Source: Bacillota bacterium (GTDB taxonomy: Bacteria; Bacillota; Clostridia; Peptostreptococcales; Anaerovoracaceae). From it: a stretch of 64,000 nucleotides of DNA. A program made the position numbers and the translations under genes. The stretch is from positions 58,428 through 122,427 of the forward strand of contig JAFWZZ010000028.1 of assembly GCA_017522185.1 (NCBI GenBank), written 5' to 3'. Below, piece after piece: positions 42,292-52,191 of the stretch (position 1 is its first letter; each line of letters starts with the position of its first letter). A model generated the notes under the pieces. That model was not told the DNA's origin, did not search any database, and saw only the letters and a list, made by a program, of their open reading frames with translations.

Positions 42292-43794
42292 TCAAATTTG
42301 GGGACATTTTTGGAGAATTTTTTCGATTTTTTTTATTAAATCTGAAACCTCATGGCGTTGTCCTCTGGCGCAGACCTTTGCATCTTCGCCGCAGAGCAGG
42401 CATTTCCTTCCCGGATGACCCAGGTCTGTTCTGCTGATTCCGCCTTCTCCTGACATCACATCGATGTCGAAAATCCGGCCCAGATCGTCCTGATCTTCTA
42501 TGGTAATTGCCGTTTCTTTCACTCTGCGCATATCCATTCTGCCTTCATCGACAACCAGATACCCCTCACTGCCTGTGTGTAAATGACGGCATTCCCTGTA
42601 TCGTACCGTCTCATTTCCCAACGCCTTTACCATCTTTTCCACGCCATGTTCCAGCGCTTTTCTGTAAATTACCTTATCTTTTACCGGTCCGGGAATGTTC
42701 AGGGTCATGGAAACCAGCACACCGCCATATTTCTCCAGGAGTTCCCTCTGGTGCATCACCCGGTTCTCTCTGGCATCAAGCAGTTCCATCAATGTGACAG
42801 GCCTGGCATTTTCCCACAGATAAGCATAGGTTGTCACCGGTACGAGTCCCTGGATTTCTTCCCAGGATGCTTCATCCCCGATATCCAGCAGTTCTCTCAC
42901 CCGGCTTGCACTGACCACATCGCCGCCCTGTTCCAGTCTCGGAATCTCTATGACGCCGATACCGTATTTCGGTAACCGTTTTTCCAGCGTCTCGTTATAC
43001 ACTTTCGTTACCGCAGAGTGAGGTTCCGTTCCTACGAATCGTCTGCTGATTCCCAGCGCCGGTGCAATCACCGTGGCAAATAACTCTGCATCCATGGCCG
43101 CATGGGCGTCTGCCACCTTCTCTTCTTTTGTAAAGTAGCTTGGGAAGGTCAGGTCAGATACGGCATATCGTCCGCCGCCGATGACCATCACATTCTGCAG
43201 ATCCGCGGTACCCTGCTTTACCAGTTCCAGTCTGTCTCTGAAGGCGAACCTGGATAAATCCTCTTCTACAACCAGAACGAAAACATGGTCACAGGCCCTC
43301 GCAGCCGTTTCGATCAGGTAACGATGTCCTTTGGTAAAAGGATTGCAGTTCATCACCAGCGCACCTGCAACAGCATCTTTATCCAGCCCTGCCGCTGTTC
43401 TTACAGATTCCAGCTGCGCACGGTATTGTCCAACGCTGTCCCTGCCCCATTCCAAAAGTGCCGCATAGGGCCGCGCTTTTGCCACCAGCCTGAATCCCAG
43501 CCCGGTAAACTGAAGGGCCTTCTCTGGTTTTGTAAACAGGTACAGGCTCTGGGCATCCCTGGCTTCACCGATCAAAGCCGTCAGCACCCGCGCCGTCAGG
43601 TCTTCTCCCTGTCTGGCCGGATCCACAGCCATACCCTGCAGCATGTCTCCCTTAAGGCTTCCGGTCGCTGCGAGACTTCCGTCTGCATCATCAAAAACGC
43701 CAACGGTCAGCTCCACGCCCTCCGGCATGGAAAGTCCGCATTTTGCAAACAGCTCCGCCGCCTGATGAAGTTGTATCTTTTCTGTGTAATACAT
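42292..43794 (-). CDS. Fused citrate lyase ligase (CitC) and apo-citrate-lyase prosthetic group transferase (CitX)
   Basis: 500 aa from ATG 43794 (AAGGAGC upstream). Residues 1-110 are a GNAT-like acetyltransferase part. Residues about 140-325 are the nucleotidyltransferase part of CitC (MNCNPFTKGHRYLIE, VVSASRVRELL), which acetylates the lyase acyl carrier. Residues about 330-500 match CitX (VTLMELLDARENRV, GRIFDIDVM, CLLCGEDAKVCARGQRH), which attaches the phosphoribosyl-dephospho-CoA arm. These two are normally separate proteins. It lies downstream of citF behind a terminator, so it may have its own promoter. Confidence 0.85.
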   Translation of the reverse strand: MYYTEKIQLHQAAELFAKCGLSMPEGVELTVGVFDDADGSLAATGSLKGDMLQGMAVDPARQGEDLTARVLTALIGEARDAQSLYLFTKPEKALQFTGLGFRLVAKARPYAALLEWGRDSVGQYRAQLESVRTAAGLDKDAVAGALVMNCNPFTKGHRYLIETAARACDHVFVLVVEEDLSRFAFRDRLELVKQGTADLQNVMVIGGGRYAVSDLTFPSYFTKEEKVADAHAAMDAELFATVIAPALGISRRFVGTEPHSAVTKVYNETLEKRLPKYGIGVIEIPRLEQGGDVVSASRVRELLDIGDEASWEEIQGLVPVTTYAYLWENARPVTLMELLDARENRVMHQRELLEKYGGVLVSMTLNIPGPVKDKVIYRKALEHGVEKMVKALGNETVRYRECRHLHTGSEGYLVVDEGRMDMRRVKETAITIEDQDDLGRIFDIDVMSGEGGISRTDLGHPGRKCLLCGEDAKVCARGQRHEVSDLIKKIEKILQKCPQI

Positions 43795-43973
43795 GATATC
43801 GCTCCTTTTTTCTTCCAACAGTTTACCATATTGTCACGGGGAAATCCAGCCAAAGCGCGCCTGCTACCCTTGCACCCCTGTTCAAAGTTACTAAAGAAAA
43901 CATTATTTGCAAAAAGTGTATATGAAATCAGGAGCTATTGGCAGATATATTACTACATAAACGCAAAAACAAG

Positions 43974-44012
43974 AAAAGTGTCTATATTTCCAAAGAAAAC
44001 ATAGACACTTTT
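43974..44012 (-). terminator. Terminator after citF
   Basis: Perfect 12-bp stem AAAAGTGTCTAT (43974-43985) / ATAGACACTTTT (44001-44012) with a 15-nt loop, then TTTTCTTGTTTTT on the minus strand. It ends the long glm-mal-cit operon. Confidence 0.8.
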
Positions 44013-44054
44013 TTCTGTTATTTCATAATATCGTAATTTCGACAGAGAGACCCC

Positions 44055-45467
44055 TTATCTCACAGGCACGTTATAGATCGTATCCAGCAGCGTGCCGTCG
44101 CGATAGATGACCTTTGCCACTTCGCGGTCGCCGCGGGTCAACATCTTTGGTTTACCGTTGAGCTTTTCTGCCATATCACGAAGCTCGTGGATGTCGAATA
44201 CCGGCAGGCCGGCATCCAGGAATCTGTCACGCAGGTCGCCGCGCAGCGGATTGACCGCGATACCACGCTGTGTTACCAGCACGTCCACGGTATGACCAGG
44301 TGTAGATTTGCACATAACCTGATCCACCACGATTGGCAGTCTTGCACGGGATAACGGTGCTACGATCATGGACATCTTTGCGCCGGCTGCCGTGTCACTG
44401 TGACCGCCGCTGCCGCCCATGATGTAACCGTTGGAATCGGTGTGCACGTTAACATTGAAGTTCGTATCGATTTCTGTCGCACCCAGGATTACCACATCCA
44501 GGCTGTCTACCGCACTGCTCTTTGCCGTTGGGCTGGCATAATGTGCTGCAGTCACTTCCATATGGTTCGGATTGGTACGTAAGGACGCAATCGCATCCAG
44601 GTCGAAACACTGCACGTCGTATAATGCTTTGAAACAGCCGCTCTGCATCATGTCTACCATGTAGGAGGTGATACCGCCCAGGCCGTAGCTGCCCTGCACG
44701 CCCTTACGGAGCATGATGTCCTTCAGGTACTTTGCCGCCGCCAGGGATGCACCGCCAGCACCTGTCTGGAAGCTGAAACCATCCACCAGCAGGCCGGAAG
44801 CATCGATGGCACGGGCCGCGTAGTCTGCGATAACCAGACCCACAGGGTCCTTTGTGATCTTTGTTGTGCCGGAGACGATGCCGGAAGGCTCGCCGATCTT
44901 GTCAACGACTACCACGTAGTCGATATAGTTTTCCGCGATGGAATAGTCCACCAGCGGGTATTCTGCTAAGTTGTCTGTGATGACCACGGACTTGCCTGCA
45001 TACATGGCATCGGCGAAAGCGTAGCCCAGGGAGCCGCAGGCAGACTTGCCGATTTTGCCGGTGCAGTTACCCATGCAGTCGGAAGTCGGTGCGGCGATGA
45101 ATGCCACGTCGATTGGAGACTTGCCGCTGATGATGTCACTTGGACGGCCGCCATGGGTTCTGAAGATGACCGGCTTATCTAATAAGCCTTCGCTGATGGC
45201 ACGGCCTACCACGCCGCCCATGTAGTTAGTTTCGATGCCGGTGATCACGCCGTCTTCGATGTAGCCGATAAAAGGTTCATGGGTATCGAAGATGGAGCTG
45301 ATATTAACGTTTAAATTGCGGATGCCCATCTCGCAGATGGCTTCCATGACCATAACCGCAACCATGTCACCATTACGCAGGTGATGGTGGAAGGAGATGG
45401 TCATGCCGTCTTCCAGACCGGAAAGACGGATGGCTTCTTTCAGATCTTTGACTAATTTGCCGTTCAT
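44055..45467 (-). CDS. citF: Citrate/citramalate lyase alpha subunit (CoA-transferase subunit)
   Basis: 470 aa. The protein follows the CitF family throughout: MTISFHHHLRNGDMVAVMVM, SIFDTHEPFIGYIEDGVITGIETNYMGG (here split around residues 58-85), FQTGAGGASLAAAKYL, and GSGGHSDTAAGAKM. The alpha subunit exchanges acetyl-ACP for the substrate acyl-ACP. In this cluster of methylaspartate genes the true substrate is probably (S)-citramalate rather than citrate. It is 1 bp from citE. Confidence 0.9.
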   Translation of the reverse strand: MNGKLVKDLKEAIRLSGLEDGMTISFHHHLRNGDMVAVMVMEAICEMGIRNLNVNISSIFDTHEPFIGYIEDGVITGIETNYMGGVVGRAISEGLLDKPVIFRTHGGRPSDIISGKSPIDVAFIAAPTSDCMGNCTGKIGKSACGSLGYAFADAMYAGKSVVITDNLAEYPLVDYSIAENYIDYVVVVDKIGEPSGIVSGTTKITKDPVGLVIADYAARAIDASGLLVDGFSFQTGAGGASLAAAKYLKDIMLRKGVQGSYGLGGITSYMVDMMQSGCFKALYDVQCFDLDAIASLRTNPNHMEVTAAHYASPTAKSSAVDSLDVVILGATEIDTNFNVNVHTDSNGYIMGGSGGHSDTAAGAKMSMIVAPLSRARLPIVVDQVMCKSTPGHTVDVLVTQRGIAVNPLRGDLRDRFLDAGLPVFDIHELRDMAEKLNGKPKMLTRGDREVAKVIYRDGTLLDTIYNVPVR

Positions 45468-45468
45468 C

Positions 45469-46335
45469 TTATCTGCCTCCCTTCATGGCTTCTGCCGCTT
45501 CCAGCACCTGTGCCGCACGGGCGACGATCGGTGCATCTATCATCTTGCCGCGGAGCGATACCACGCCCTTGCCTTCTGCCTTCGCCTTTTCGATGGTAGC
45601 AAAGACGTCGCGGGCATACTGGATTTCTTCTTCCGTCGGGCTGAAGACTTCGTTGATAAAGGTCACGTGTCTAGGAGAAATGGAAGATTTTCCTGTGAAT
45701 CCTAAGGACTTTGCGAATTCCGCGTCTTTGATCAGTCCCTCGTAGTCTTCCACATCGGTCCACGGTGTATCGTATACGTCTACGCCTGCCGCACGGGCCG
45801 CCATGACCATGCGGGAACGGGCATAGAAGATTTCGTTTCCTTCTTTTGTTCTCTTACATCTCAGGTCCGCCGTCAGGTCTTCGCCGCCTAAGAAGATGGC
45901 TTCCACACGAGGATCGGAAGATGCGATCTGGTACGCGTTTTCCACGCCCAGGGCCGTCTCGATCAAAGGAATCAGCTTGACGGTTCCGACTTCCATACCC
46001 AGCTGTTCTTCCAGGCCTGCGATATAGTCAGAGATGATTTTCACGTCATCAGCGCAGCTGACCTTGGTCGGCATGATCATGTCCGGCTTTACCGGGATGA
46101 TGGTCTGCAGGTCCTTTTCCCAGTAAGGGCTGTCTACAGGGTTGATACGCACGATGACTTCACGGGTATATCCCAGATCCCTGATGGCGTTTCTCACCAG
46201 GATTCTGGCAGAATCTTTTTCCGTTGGCGCAACAGCGTCTTCCAGGTCTAAAATCATGCTGTCGGATCCTAAGAAGTCCGCGTTGAGCAGCATGTTGGCA
46301 CTGTTTCCCGGAAAGAATAACATACTTCTTCTCAT
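45469..46335 (-). CDS. citE: Citrate/citramalate lyase beta subunit
   Basis: 288 aa TIM-barrel HpcH/HpaI-type lyase. It starts MRRSMLFFPGNSANML and has DLEDAVAPTEKDSAR (Mg-binding acid), the R in IVRINPVD, the E in LIPLIETALGVENAYQIA, and FLGGEDLTADL. The beta subunit cleaves the acyl-ACP to acetyl-ACP plus the 2-oxoacid (pyruvate if citramalyl). It is between citD and citF with 1-2 bp gaps, so the three subunits are coupled. Confidence 0.93.
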   Translation of the reverse strand: MRRSMLFFPGNSANMLLNADFLGSDSMILDLEDAVAPTEKDSARILVRNAIRDLGYTREVIVRINPVDSPYWEKDLQTIIPVKPDMIMPTKVSCADDVKIISDYIAGLEEQLGMEVGTVKLIPLIETALGVENAYQIASSDPRVEAIFLGGEDLTADLRCKRTKEGNEIFYARSRMVMAARAAGVDVYDTPWTDVEDYEGLIKDAEFAKSLGFTGKSSISPRHVTFINEVFSPTEEEIQYARDVFATIEKAKAEGKGVVSLRGKMIDAPIVARAAQVLEAAEAMKGGR

Positions 46336-46337
46336 GG

Positions 46338-46610
46338 TTACGCCTCCTCTTTCAAACGGCGTACTGCCGTTTCTACTCTGGCTTTGATGGTGCAGTCAAC
46401 GGCGCCGCGGTCGTTGGCCACTACCTTCATGTCGTCTATTGCAAGAGACTCCAGGGTTTCCATAATGGTCTTTTCGATGGCATCTCCGAACTGGGCATAA
46501 ACGACGGAATTCACCGTCAGGTCAATGCCGCTTCCAGTCGCAAGAGGTTCCACTTCCACATAAATATCGCTGGACTCCATGGTTCCAGCCCATGCTTTTT
46601 CTTTCATCAT
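46338..46610 (-). CDS. citD: Citrate/citramalate lyase acyl carrier protein (gamma subunit)
   Basis: 90 aa. The segment AGTMESSDIYVEVEP near the N-terminus contains the serine (S14) that carries the phosphoribosyl-dephospho-CoA arm. A later SVVYAQFGDAI and ETLESLAIDDM stretch is typical. AGAGGGAGA precedes tandem ATGs at 46610/46607, and the start overlaps the citG stop. Confidence 0.9.
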   Translation of the reverse strand: MMKEKAWAGTMESSDIYVEVEPLATGSGIDLTVNSVVYAQFGDAIEKTIMETLESLAIDDMKVVANDRGAVDCTIKARVETAVRRLKEEA

Positions 46611-47449
46611 TCTCCCTCTTTTCTCTCGTTTTTCTCAAATTCCTCAAAAAACAAATATAGCATGGCAGTCAGTGCCAGAAGATCCGCACTGCCGCCAGGG
46701 CTCAGATTCTTTTCTATACAAATTTCATCAAAGGCTCTCACAAGCTCCAAATCTTTGTCTTTCCGTAAATCGGCATGGGACAAAATTGCCGCCGCGTGTT
46801 CCTGTACGAAAGACAGTCCTGCCATTCCACCCCGGTACACCAGATTGCTGTCTTCTGTTTGGCACATCAAAGTCAGCAGCGTCTTCACCATAGCTCTCTC
46901 AAAAGGAAAGCCTTCTGCCAAAGCTTTTCGCAAAGCCGGAAGTCCGATATGAAATGCACCGGCAAAACCGCTCATGGCCTCTGCACGGATGCCACCGGTT
47001 CCCGTTGTCTCTAAAACCTGTCGGCCGTGGGTTTTTGATGCAGTGTCATTTTGAAGAAGGGCGTGCGCAAGGTCTTTCACCAAGCCTTGCACAGCTTCTT
47101 CGGTAACGGCCTCTTTTTTCTGCACCAGTTCCCCAAAGGCACCACAGAAGATGCCCATGGAGAAAATGAGGCCTTTATGGGTATTTACATGATTTGTCGC
47201 TTCATACATGGACGCTTCACCGCGGATGCCGGCTTCCCGCAGTTTCTGCGGGTCTGCGCCGATTTCTGCACATGATACAAAACAGGTCCGCAGGGCTTCG
47301 CTGCTTGCAAGAAACATGGCATAGTCCATATCCCGGTGGGCACCATTGTTGGCCCGGTCCACAAGTCCCGGCTTCGGGGTGGTCCCGGCTTCCAGTTTCA
47401 GCGCCCGGACCGCCAGATCCCCGATGATTTTCCCATCTGTAAACTGCAT
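46607..47449 (-). CDS. citG: Triphosphoribosyl-dephospho-CoA synthase
   Basis: 280 aa. Family landmarks are EAGTTPKPGLVDRANNGAHRDMDY near residue 15-40, NVNTHKGLIFSMGI-like (here HVNTHKGLIFSMGIF) and TTGTGGIRAEAMSGF. It makes 2'-(5''-triphosphoribosyl)-3'-dephospho-CoA, the precursor that CitX transfers to CitD. Here CitG and CitX are encoded in the same island at opposite ends of the lyase genes. It lies 4 bp from mal. Confidence 0.92.
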   Translation of the reverse strand: MQFTDGKIIGDLAVRALKLEAGTTPKPGLVDRANNGAHRDMDYAMFLASSEALRTCFVSCAEIGADPQKLREAGIRGEASMYEATNHVNTHKGLIFSMGIFCGAFGELVQKKEAVTEEAVQGLVKDLAHALLQNDTASKTHGRQVLETTGTGGIRAEAMSGFAGAFHIGLPALRKALAEGFPFERAMVKTLLTLMCQTEDSNLVYRGGMAGLSFVQEHAAAILSHADLRKDKDLELVRAFDEICIEKNLSPGGSADLLALTAMLYLFFEEFEKNERKEGE

Positions 47450-47453
47450 TCTG

Positions 47454-48701
47454 TTATGCGTTCTTCGCTTCCACGCATGCTAAGATTCTCTGCATTTCGT
47501 TGTAAACGATCATGTAGCCTTCGTCTACGCCCATGCCAGGCTTTGCCAGGATCTGGTCAGGCTGTGTTGCCATAGCAACGTTGACACAAACCTGTGCACT
47601 TCTGTCTGTTTCGTTGCAGGTACCGCCCTGATAAGCGCCGATACCCTTTTCCTTACAGTAGATGACGGCTTCAGCGATGTTGTTGATACCGCCCAGGTCA
47701 GGTGTTTTGATCTGTACCATGTGGCCTGCCTTGTTGTCTGCGAAGTACTTGATGTCGTCTAATGTGTTGCACCATTCGTCTGCAACCAGTTCTACGTCGA
47801 TGCCTCTTTCGTCAACCAGCTTTGTTAATGCAGCCAGTGCCTGCATCTGTGCTTCTCTTTCTTCCGCATCCATAGGACCTTCGATTCTCAGCTTGTATGG
47901 TTTTGCTGCTTCTGCCATTCTTTCCAGTGCATCAGCCATGGCTTCGTAGTTGTTCACGCCGTAAGCCATGCCCATGGTGCCGTATACGTCGATGTGTAAG
48001 ATTGGCTTGTAGTCTTCGGATGGGGCCAGCTGCTGGATTCTGCCAGCCAGCCACTTGATGTATTCAACCAGGATTTCGCAGTCCTTACCCAGTTTTGTTT
48101 CTACGTTGTTGATCAGTGCGTGTGGCATAACGTCTGCGCCCTTCATGATCATCTTGTCGGCGTTGTCGTAACGGTTGTCGCCGGACTGTGTGAAGATTGG
48201 AATCTGCTTGTATTCCGGTTTCAGACCGTATTCGTCTGCGATGACTTCACACATCATCTTATGTTCTGCCTTTGCCACAGCATCCAGGATTGCCTGGGAT
48301 ACGCCGTAACGGATGGCAGTGTGCAGTCTCTGGCCGTCAACTTCGATGGCTTCCATTGCAGCACACATTTCGCGGAAGGAAGTGATTTCCTTTCCAACCA
48401 GTGTTGGTGCCACGTGTTCGTTGATTACAGGGATGAAATCCTTTGCCAGGAACAGTGGGTCTCTGCCGCCTGCACCACTGTACTGTACAGCTGCACAGTC
48501 ACCGTATGCAACCTGACCATCTTCTAATACTAACATGACGGAGATGGATTCCCCTGCCTGTCTTACTGCTGTGAAACCTGCAGTCACAGGTTCACCGATA
48601 TATGCGGAGCCGTCTGATTTTGCGCCGCCTTTGATTGCTCTCTGGTCATCAAAGAAGAAACCGGTTCTTCCGCCAGAGCAGATTACTTTTACAATTTTCA
48701 T
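47454..48701 (-). CDS. mal: Methylaspartate ammonia-lyase
   Basis: 415 aa, same length as the clostridial enzymes. An enolase-superfamily barrel with catalytic Lys332 (VQIKTPDLGG), His194 (VMPHALIN) and Mg ligands D238, E274 and D308. Positions agree with the known enzyme to within one residue. It removes ammonia from L-threo-3-methylaspartate to give mesaconate. It is located between the mutase genes and the lyase genes, matching pathway order. Confidence 0.97.
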   Translation of the reverse strand: MKIVKVICSGGRTGFFFDDQRAIKGGAKSDGSAYIGEPVTAGFTAVRQAGESISVMLVLEDGQVAYGDCAAVQYSGAGGRDPLFLAKDFIPVINEHVAPTLVGKEITSFREMCAAMEAIEVDGQRLHTAIRYGVSQAILDAVAKAEHKMMCEVIADEYGLKPEYKQIPIFTQSGDNRYDNADKMIMKGADVMPHALINNVETKLGKDCEILVEYIKWLAGRIQQLAPSEDYKPILHIDVYGTMGMAYGVNNYEAMADALERMAEAAKPYKLRIEGPMDAEEREAQMQALAALTKLVDERGIDVELVADEWCNTLDDIKYFADNKAGHMVQIKTPDLGGINNIAEAVIYCKEKGIGAYQGGTCNETDRSAQVCVNVAMATQPDQILAKPGMGVDEGYMIVYNEMQRILACVEAKNA

Positions 48702-48739
48702 TTCCTTTCACCTCTCTGTCTCAATACTGTTTATACGAT

Positions 48740-50194
48740 TTATTTCCAAGGACGTCCTACCAGTTTACCCTTACTGATGGAGTATACGTCGTCGATAACC
48801 ATCTGGAAGGATGCGTCTCTCTTTTCTGCCTGCGCTCTTTCTTCGATCTTTTCTCTGTTGAAATCGATCAGTTCTTTGCTCAGTGGAACGTTTGCTGCGT
48901 TCAGGATACGGATTGCACCGTTGTTGTCTCTTGCCGGCAGCATCTTGCCTGCGTTCAGCTTGGATGGTGCGAACGGGATATCGATAACGCCTGCCTGGAA
49001 TGCTCTGACTACGCCCACAGCCAGGTCACCGTTACCCAGTTCGATACACTTGTCAACGATACATCTTGTTTCAGCAGAGATAATCATCATTTCCTGTACA
49101 ACGTGGGAAGTGTTGGACAGCTGCTGGTCGCACAGCATGTTGATGATCTGCTTTGTGCAGCGTAAGCCCTGTGCGTTTGCTTCCTTTGTTGGAACGCCGA
49201 TGGCTTCGTGTGGAGTCTTTACGATAACCTTTGTTGCCTTGGATAATGCAGCGATAGCAGAACCCCAGGAGATTACGGAGAATGCCTGTGCTTCGTCCTG
49301 TGGGAAGCCTCCCATCCACTGGTGGAGTACGGTTGTTACAACTACATCGTCGTAACCGAATTTCTTCAGGTATTCTTCTGTCAGGTTACCTAAGGAACGG
49401 ATTGCAGCTACGTCCTGAATCAGGTTGCCGCACTGGCCGTAACCTACGGTGATGTTCTTTACGCCCTGTTCTGCTGCCAGTAAGGATTCGATGATGGCAA
49501 CGGAGTGGGAGATACATGGTGGAACCAGTGTACCTGTCAGCGGACCGTAAGGTTCTCTGTTGATGGAAACGCCTGCTTCTTCATAGATACCGGTCAGTCT
49601 GTCGCAGTACTGCCAGTCTCTGATGGTCTTTTCTAAGCTTACGTTCTTTGCGTATGGAATGTTATAGGAAATGCCGCCGCCTTCGTAAGATGTGAAGCCG
49701 CCTGCATAAGAGATTTCTGTTAATAATCTTGCATCCGGTGTGCCGTGACGAACCTGAACCGGTGTGTTCAGCGCGCCGATGATGGAACGGCATGCGTCTA
49801 CGCCGTGGTTTACAACCGGCAGACCGTTGAGCATGGATTTGCTTTCACGGGCGGATTCCTGGATGCCCACTTCTGCTTCCTTATATCTGTTCTGTCTTGT
49901 GTAGCTGTCGATGGTGGTAGGTAACAAATCTGCACCGCCTTCGTCCTGCAGGTATGTCAGCAGATCGATATGTTCCTGTACCAGTGCGACGCCGGCTCTT
50001 GGCTGTACCAGTGTCTTGCCTTCTTCCTTTGCCTTTACCAGCTTCTTACTGAAGCTCTTGTGTTCAGGCAGATTCTTGTGGAATTCGATAGCCTTATCAA
50101 AATCCACATCAGCCCCTGTCGGCCACTGTGTCAATACTTCTTTCTGTAACGCGTAAAACTCGTCGTTTGTTAATTTCTTATTCTGCAATTCCAT
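48740..50194 (-). CDS. glmE: Methylaspartate mutase (glutamate mutase), E (catalytic) subunit
   Basis: 484 aa, the size of GlmE/MutE. The sequence contains [25 protein letters not shown]-like start (around 68-92), [33 protein letters not shown] (around 165-200) and [19 protein letters not shown], which belong to the glutamate-binding TIM barrel. With GlmS and adenosylcobalamin it rearranges L-glutamate into 3-methylaspartate. It overlaps glmL by 17 bp. Confidence 0.96.
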   Translation of the reverse strand: MELQNKKLTNDEFYALQKEVLTQWPTGADVDFDKAIEFHKNLPEHKSFSKKLVKAKEEGKTLVQPRAGVALVQEHIDLLTYLQDEGGADLLPTTIDSYTRQNRYKEAEVGIQESARESKSMLNGLPVVNHGVDACRSIIGALNTPVQVRHGTPDARLLTEISYAGGFTSYEGGGISYNIPYAKNVSLEKTIRDWQYCDRLTGIYEEAGVSINREPYGPLTGTLVPPCISHSVAIIESLLAAEQGVKNITVGYGQCGNLIQDVAAIRSLGNLTEEYLKKFGYDDVVVTTVLHQWMGGFPQDEAQAFSVISWGSAIAALSKATKVIVKTPHEAIGVPTKEANAQGLRCTKQIINMLCDQQLSNTSHVVQEMMIISAETRCIVDKCIELGNGDLAVGVVRAFQAGVIDIPFAPSKLNAGKMLPARDNNGAIRILNAANVPLSKELIDFNREKIEERAQAEKRDASFQMVIDDVYSISKGKLVGRPWK

Positions 50195-51572
50195 GAGTCA
50201 CTAACTCCTTTTTCATGATATCAAGTGCAACGTCGGGCGCATGCTGGGCCAAAAGCCCCATGGCCGACAATATATATTTCTCATCTACGATGATCTCTGC
50301 TTTCACAGGTTTGAGGGACTGCATCTGTGTCACATCATACAACGCGTTGGCCCCGATTTCCTTCACGCGCTCAGCGTGAATCAGTGAGCCGCCGGTGATG
50401 ATGACCTTTTCTGCATTCCGAAGGTCCTTGCCCTCCTGAAGATAGGTCTCCCCGATTGGGGTATAGACTTTCTCGATGGTCCCGGCGTGTCTGGTCATGC
50501 CGATTTTCACAGCCTGGGAGGCAAGTGCAAAATCCAGTGCCGCCAGTTCCTCCGTTTCCGGCAGGGTGTCGGTCTTTTCGCTGATTTGTTTCAGCAGTTT
50601 CTCCGTCATTTCCACGGAAAGTCCTGCAAGACGCGCAATAACCGGTATGCCTGCGGCATCTGCGATGCCCTGCGCACTGTAGCGCATGCCGATGTCACCT
50701 TCTACGGTTCGTTTCGCGTAAGGCTCCGGCAGGCCTTTGATCACCGTGTTGACCCCGTTGGGCTCTCCATAGCTCATGGAGTATACGTCGGTGGTCGCGC
50801 CGCCAACGTCCACACCGATAAGATCACCCCATCCACTCTGGCTCTCCGTGCCCTTGGACAAAAGCTCCATAGCTGTAAGCACGGCTGCCGGCGTCGGCAT
50901 CATAATGCCGGAAATCAGCTGGCTGGCTTCTGACAGCCCCTTTGCGCTGATGATACGCTCCAGGAAAATCTCCCTGATCTTGCTCTGGGCCGGTCCGATA
51001 TTCAGTTCATTGAACCTTGGCATCACGTTCTCTGTGACGATGACCTTCTTACCTGCTTCCTCCAGGATCCTCCTGCATTCGTCTGCGGCATTCCGGTTTC
51101 CCGCAAGGAGAATCGGAAAGTCACCTTTGGATGCGGCCAGCATCTTCGCGTTGGCGATGATGTTGTTTTTGTTGCCGCCGTCCGTACCGCCCGTCAGGAG
51201 GAAGATGTCCGGTTTCAGGGCTTCGATTTCCTCCCTGTCACCTTCCGTCAGCTGATAGGAATAGACCTTCATGACCTTGGCGCCTGCGCCTAAAGATGCC
51301 TGTTTTGCCGCCTCGGCCGTCAGTTCCGGCACCAGTCCGCAGCTGATCATCTTCAGCCCGCCGGCCGCACTGGAACATGCGAATCTGGCATCAAAGTCTA
51401 TCTCTCCGGTCTTGTCAAAGAGTTTTGCTAACGCCTTCTCCAGTCCTTCATTGATGTCGGTTTCCACCGTGGTGTAGCTGGCCGCAGTGCCCAGGATTTC
51501 GCGTGTTTCCAGGTCTGCGGCAGTCACTTTGGTGTATGTACTGCCGAAATCAATCAGTAAAACCTGTTTCAT
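50178..51572 (-). CDS. glmL: Methylaspartate mutase accessory protein GlmL (reactivating ATPase)
   Basis: 464 aa ASKHA-fold ATPase of the MutL/GlmL family: [19 protein letters not shown] at the N-terminus, [30 protein letters not shown] and late [11 protein letters not shown]. It is thought to act as a chaperone that exchanges damaged cobalamin in the mutase, as MeaB and DdrA do for relatives. It lies between glmS and glmE, the common order in clostridia. Confidence 0.95.
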   Translation of the reverse strand: MKQVLLIDFGSTYTKVTAADLETREILGTAASYTTVETDINEGLEKALAKLFDKTGEIDFDARFACSSAAGGLKMISCGLVPELTAEAAKQASLGAGAKVMKVYSYQLTEGDREEIEALKPDIFLLTGGTDGGNKNNIIANAKMLAASKGDFPILLAGNRNAADECRRILEEAGKKVIVTENVMPRFNELNIGPAQSKIREIFLERIISAKGLSEASQLISGIMMPTPAAVLTAMELLSKGTESQSGWGDLIGVDVGGATTDVYSMSYGEPNGVNTVIKGLPEPYAKRTVEGDIGMRYSAQGIADAAGIPVIARLAGLSVEMTEKLLKQISEKTDTLPETEELAALDFALASQAVKIGMTRHAGTIEKVYTPIGETYLQEGKDLRNAEKVIITGGSLIHAERVKEIGANALYDVTQMQSLKPVKAEIIVDEKYILSAMGLLAQHAPDVALDIMKKELVTHGIAE

Positions 51573-51584
51573 GGCCTTCTCCCA

Positions 51585-51998
51585 TTAGCATCCTAAATCT
51601 TCTTTTAAGCATTGAATCGTTTCTTCTGGTGGTGTACCTGGTCCGAATACGCGGTTGAAGCCCATCTTCTTGAATCTGGCTTCTACTTCGTTGAAAGGCT
51701 GCTTACCTACAACGATGTTGCCGCCTACGTACAGCAGGATGTCTTCCAGACCTGCTTCGTTACACTTTTCACGAAGTCCTCTGCAGTCCAGTTCGCCATG
51801 TCCATATAAAGAAGAAACCATGATGCCGTCTGCATCGATTTCTGTTGCTGCAGCGATATATTCTTCCTGGGAAACCATAACGCCCAGGTTAGTTACATCA
51901 AAACCTGCATCGCTGAAAGCATGGTCTAAAATCTGGATGCCTACTGCGTGAACGTCGGCACCGATAACACCGATAACTAATTTTTTCTTATTTTCCAT
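51585..51998 (-). CDS. glmS: Methylaspartate mutase, S (cobalamin-binding) subunit
   Basis: 137 aa from ATG 51998 with GAGGTGC upstream; the open frame extends farther but without a site. Motifs of the B12-binding fold are D15-x-H17-xx-G20 (lower axial histidine), S62-x-L64 and G92-G93. First gene of the glmS-glmL-glmE-mal-citG-citD-citE-citF operon, whose promoter carries a palindromic operator. Confidence 0.96.
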   Translation of the reverse strand: MENKKKLVIGVIGADVHAVGIQILDHAFSDAGFDVTNLGVMVSQEEYIAAATEIDADGIMVSSLYGHGELDCRGLREKCNEAGLEDILLYVGGNIVVGKQPFNEVEARFKKMGFNRVFGPGTPPEETIQCLKEDLGC

Positions 51999-52016
51999 AT
52001 TGCACCTCATTGTAAT

Positions 52017-52059
52017 TGTACTACTACTATATGATATATTGTAGTAGTACATTTGTCCA
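52017..52059 (-). promoter_or_regulatory. glm operon promoter with long palindromic operator
   Basis: TGTACTACTAC (52017-52027) and GTAGTAGTACA (52041-52051) form a perfect 11-bp inverted repeat with a 13-bp spacer. It overlays a minus-strand promoter, TGGACA (52054-52059), 17-bp spacer, TATCAT (52031-52036). The layout is that of a repressor site; the GntR protein encoded at 53414-54400 is a candidate. Confidence 0.72.
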
Positions 52060-52147
52060 GCGAATAAAAGGAAAAAAATTGTGCCGTTTTTGTATTTTCG
52101 GATGACTTTGACGCGGGTCAAACAGATAACGTTTTTTACGCAGCAAA

Positions 52148-52179
52148 AAAGCTCCGGGATGATGGTCTCCCGAAGCTTT
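52148..52179 (-). terminator. Terminator after the CHAP-like protein gene
   Basis: AAAGCTCCGGGA (52148-52159) pairs with TCCCGAAGCTTT (52168-52179), one mismatch. The minus strand then runs into TTTTTTG. Confidence 0.75.
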
Positions 52180-52191
52180 ATTGTATTCATA

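Noticed and set aside
44055-46610. CitDEF as a citrate fermentation cluster
   Set aside because: No citrate carrier or oxaloacetate decarboxylase. The surrounding methylaspartate genes make citramalate the likelier substrate. The symbols citD/E/F are kept for homology only.
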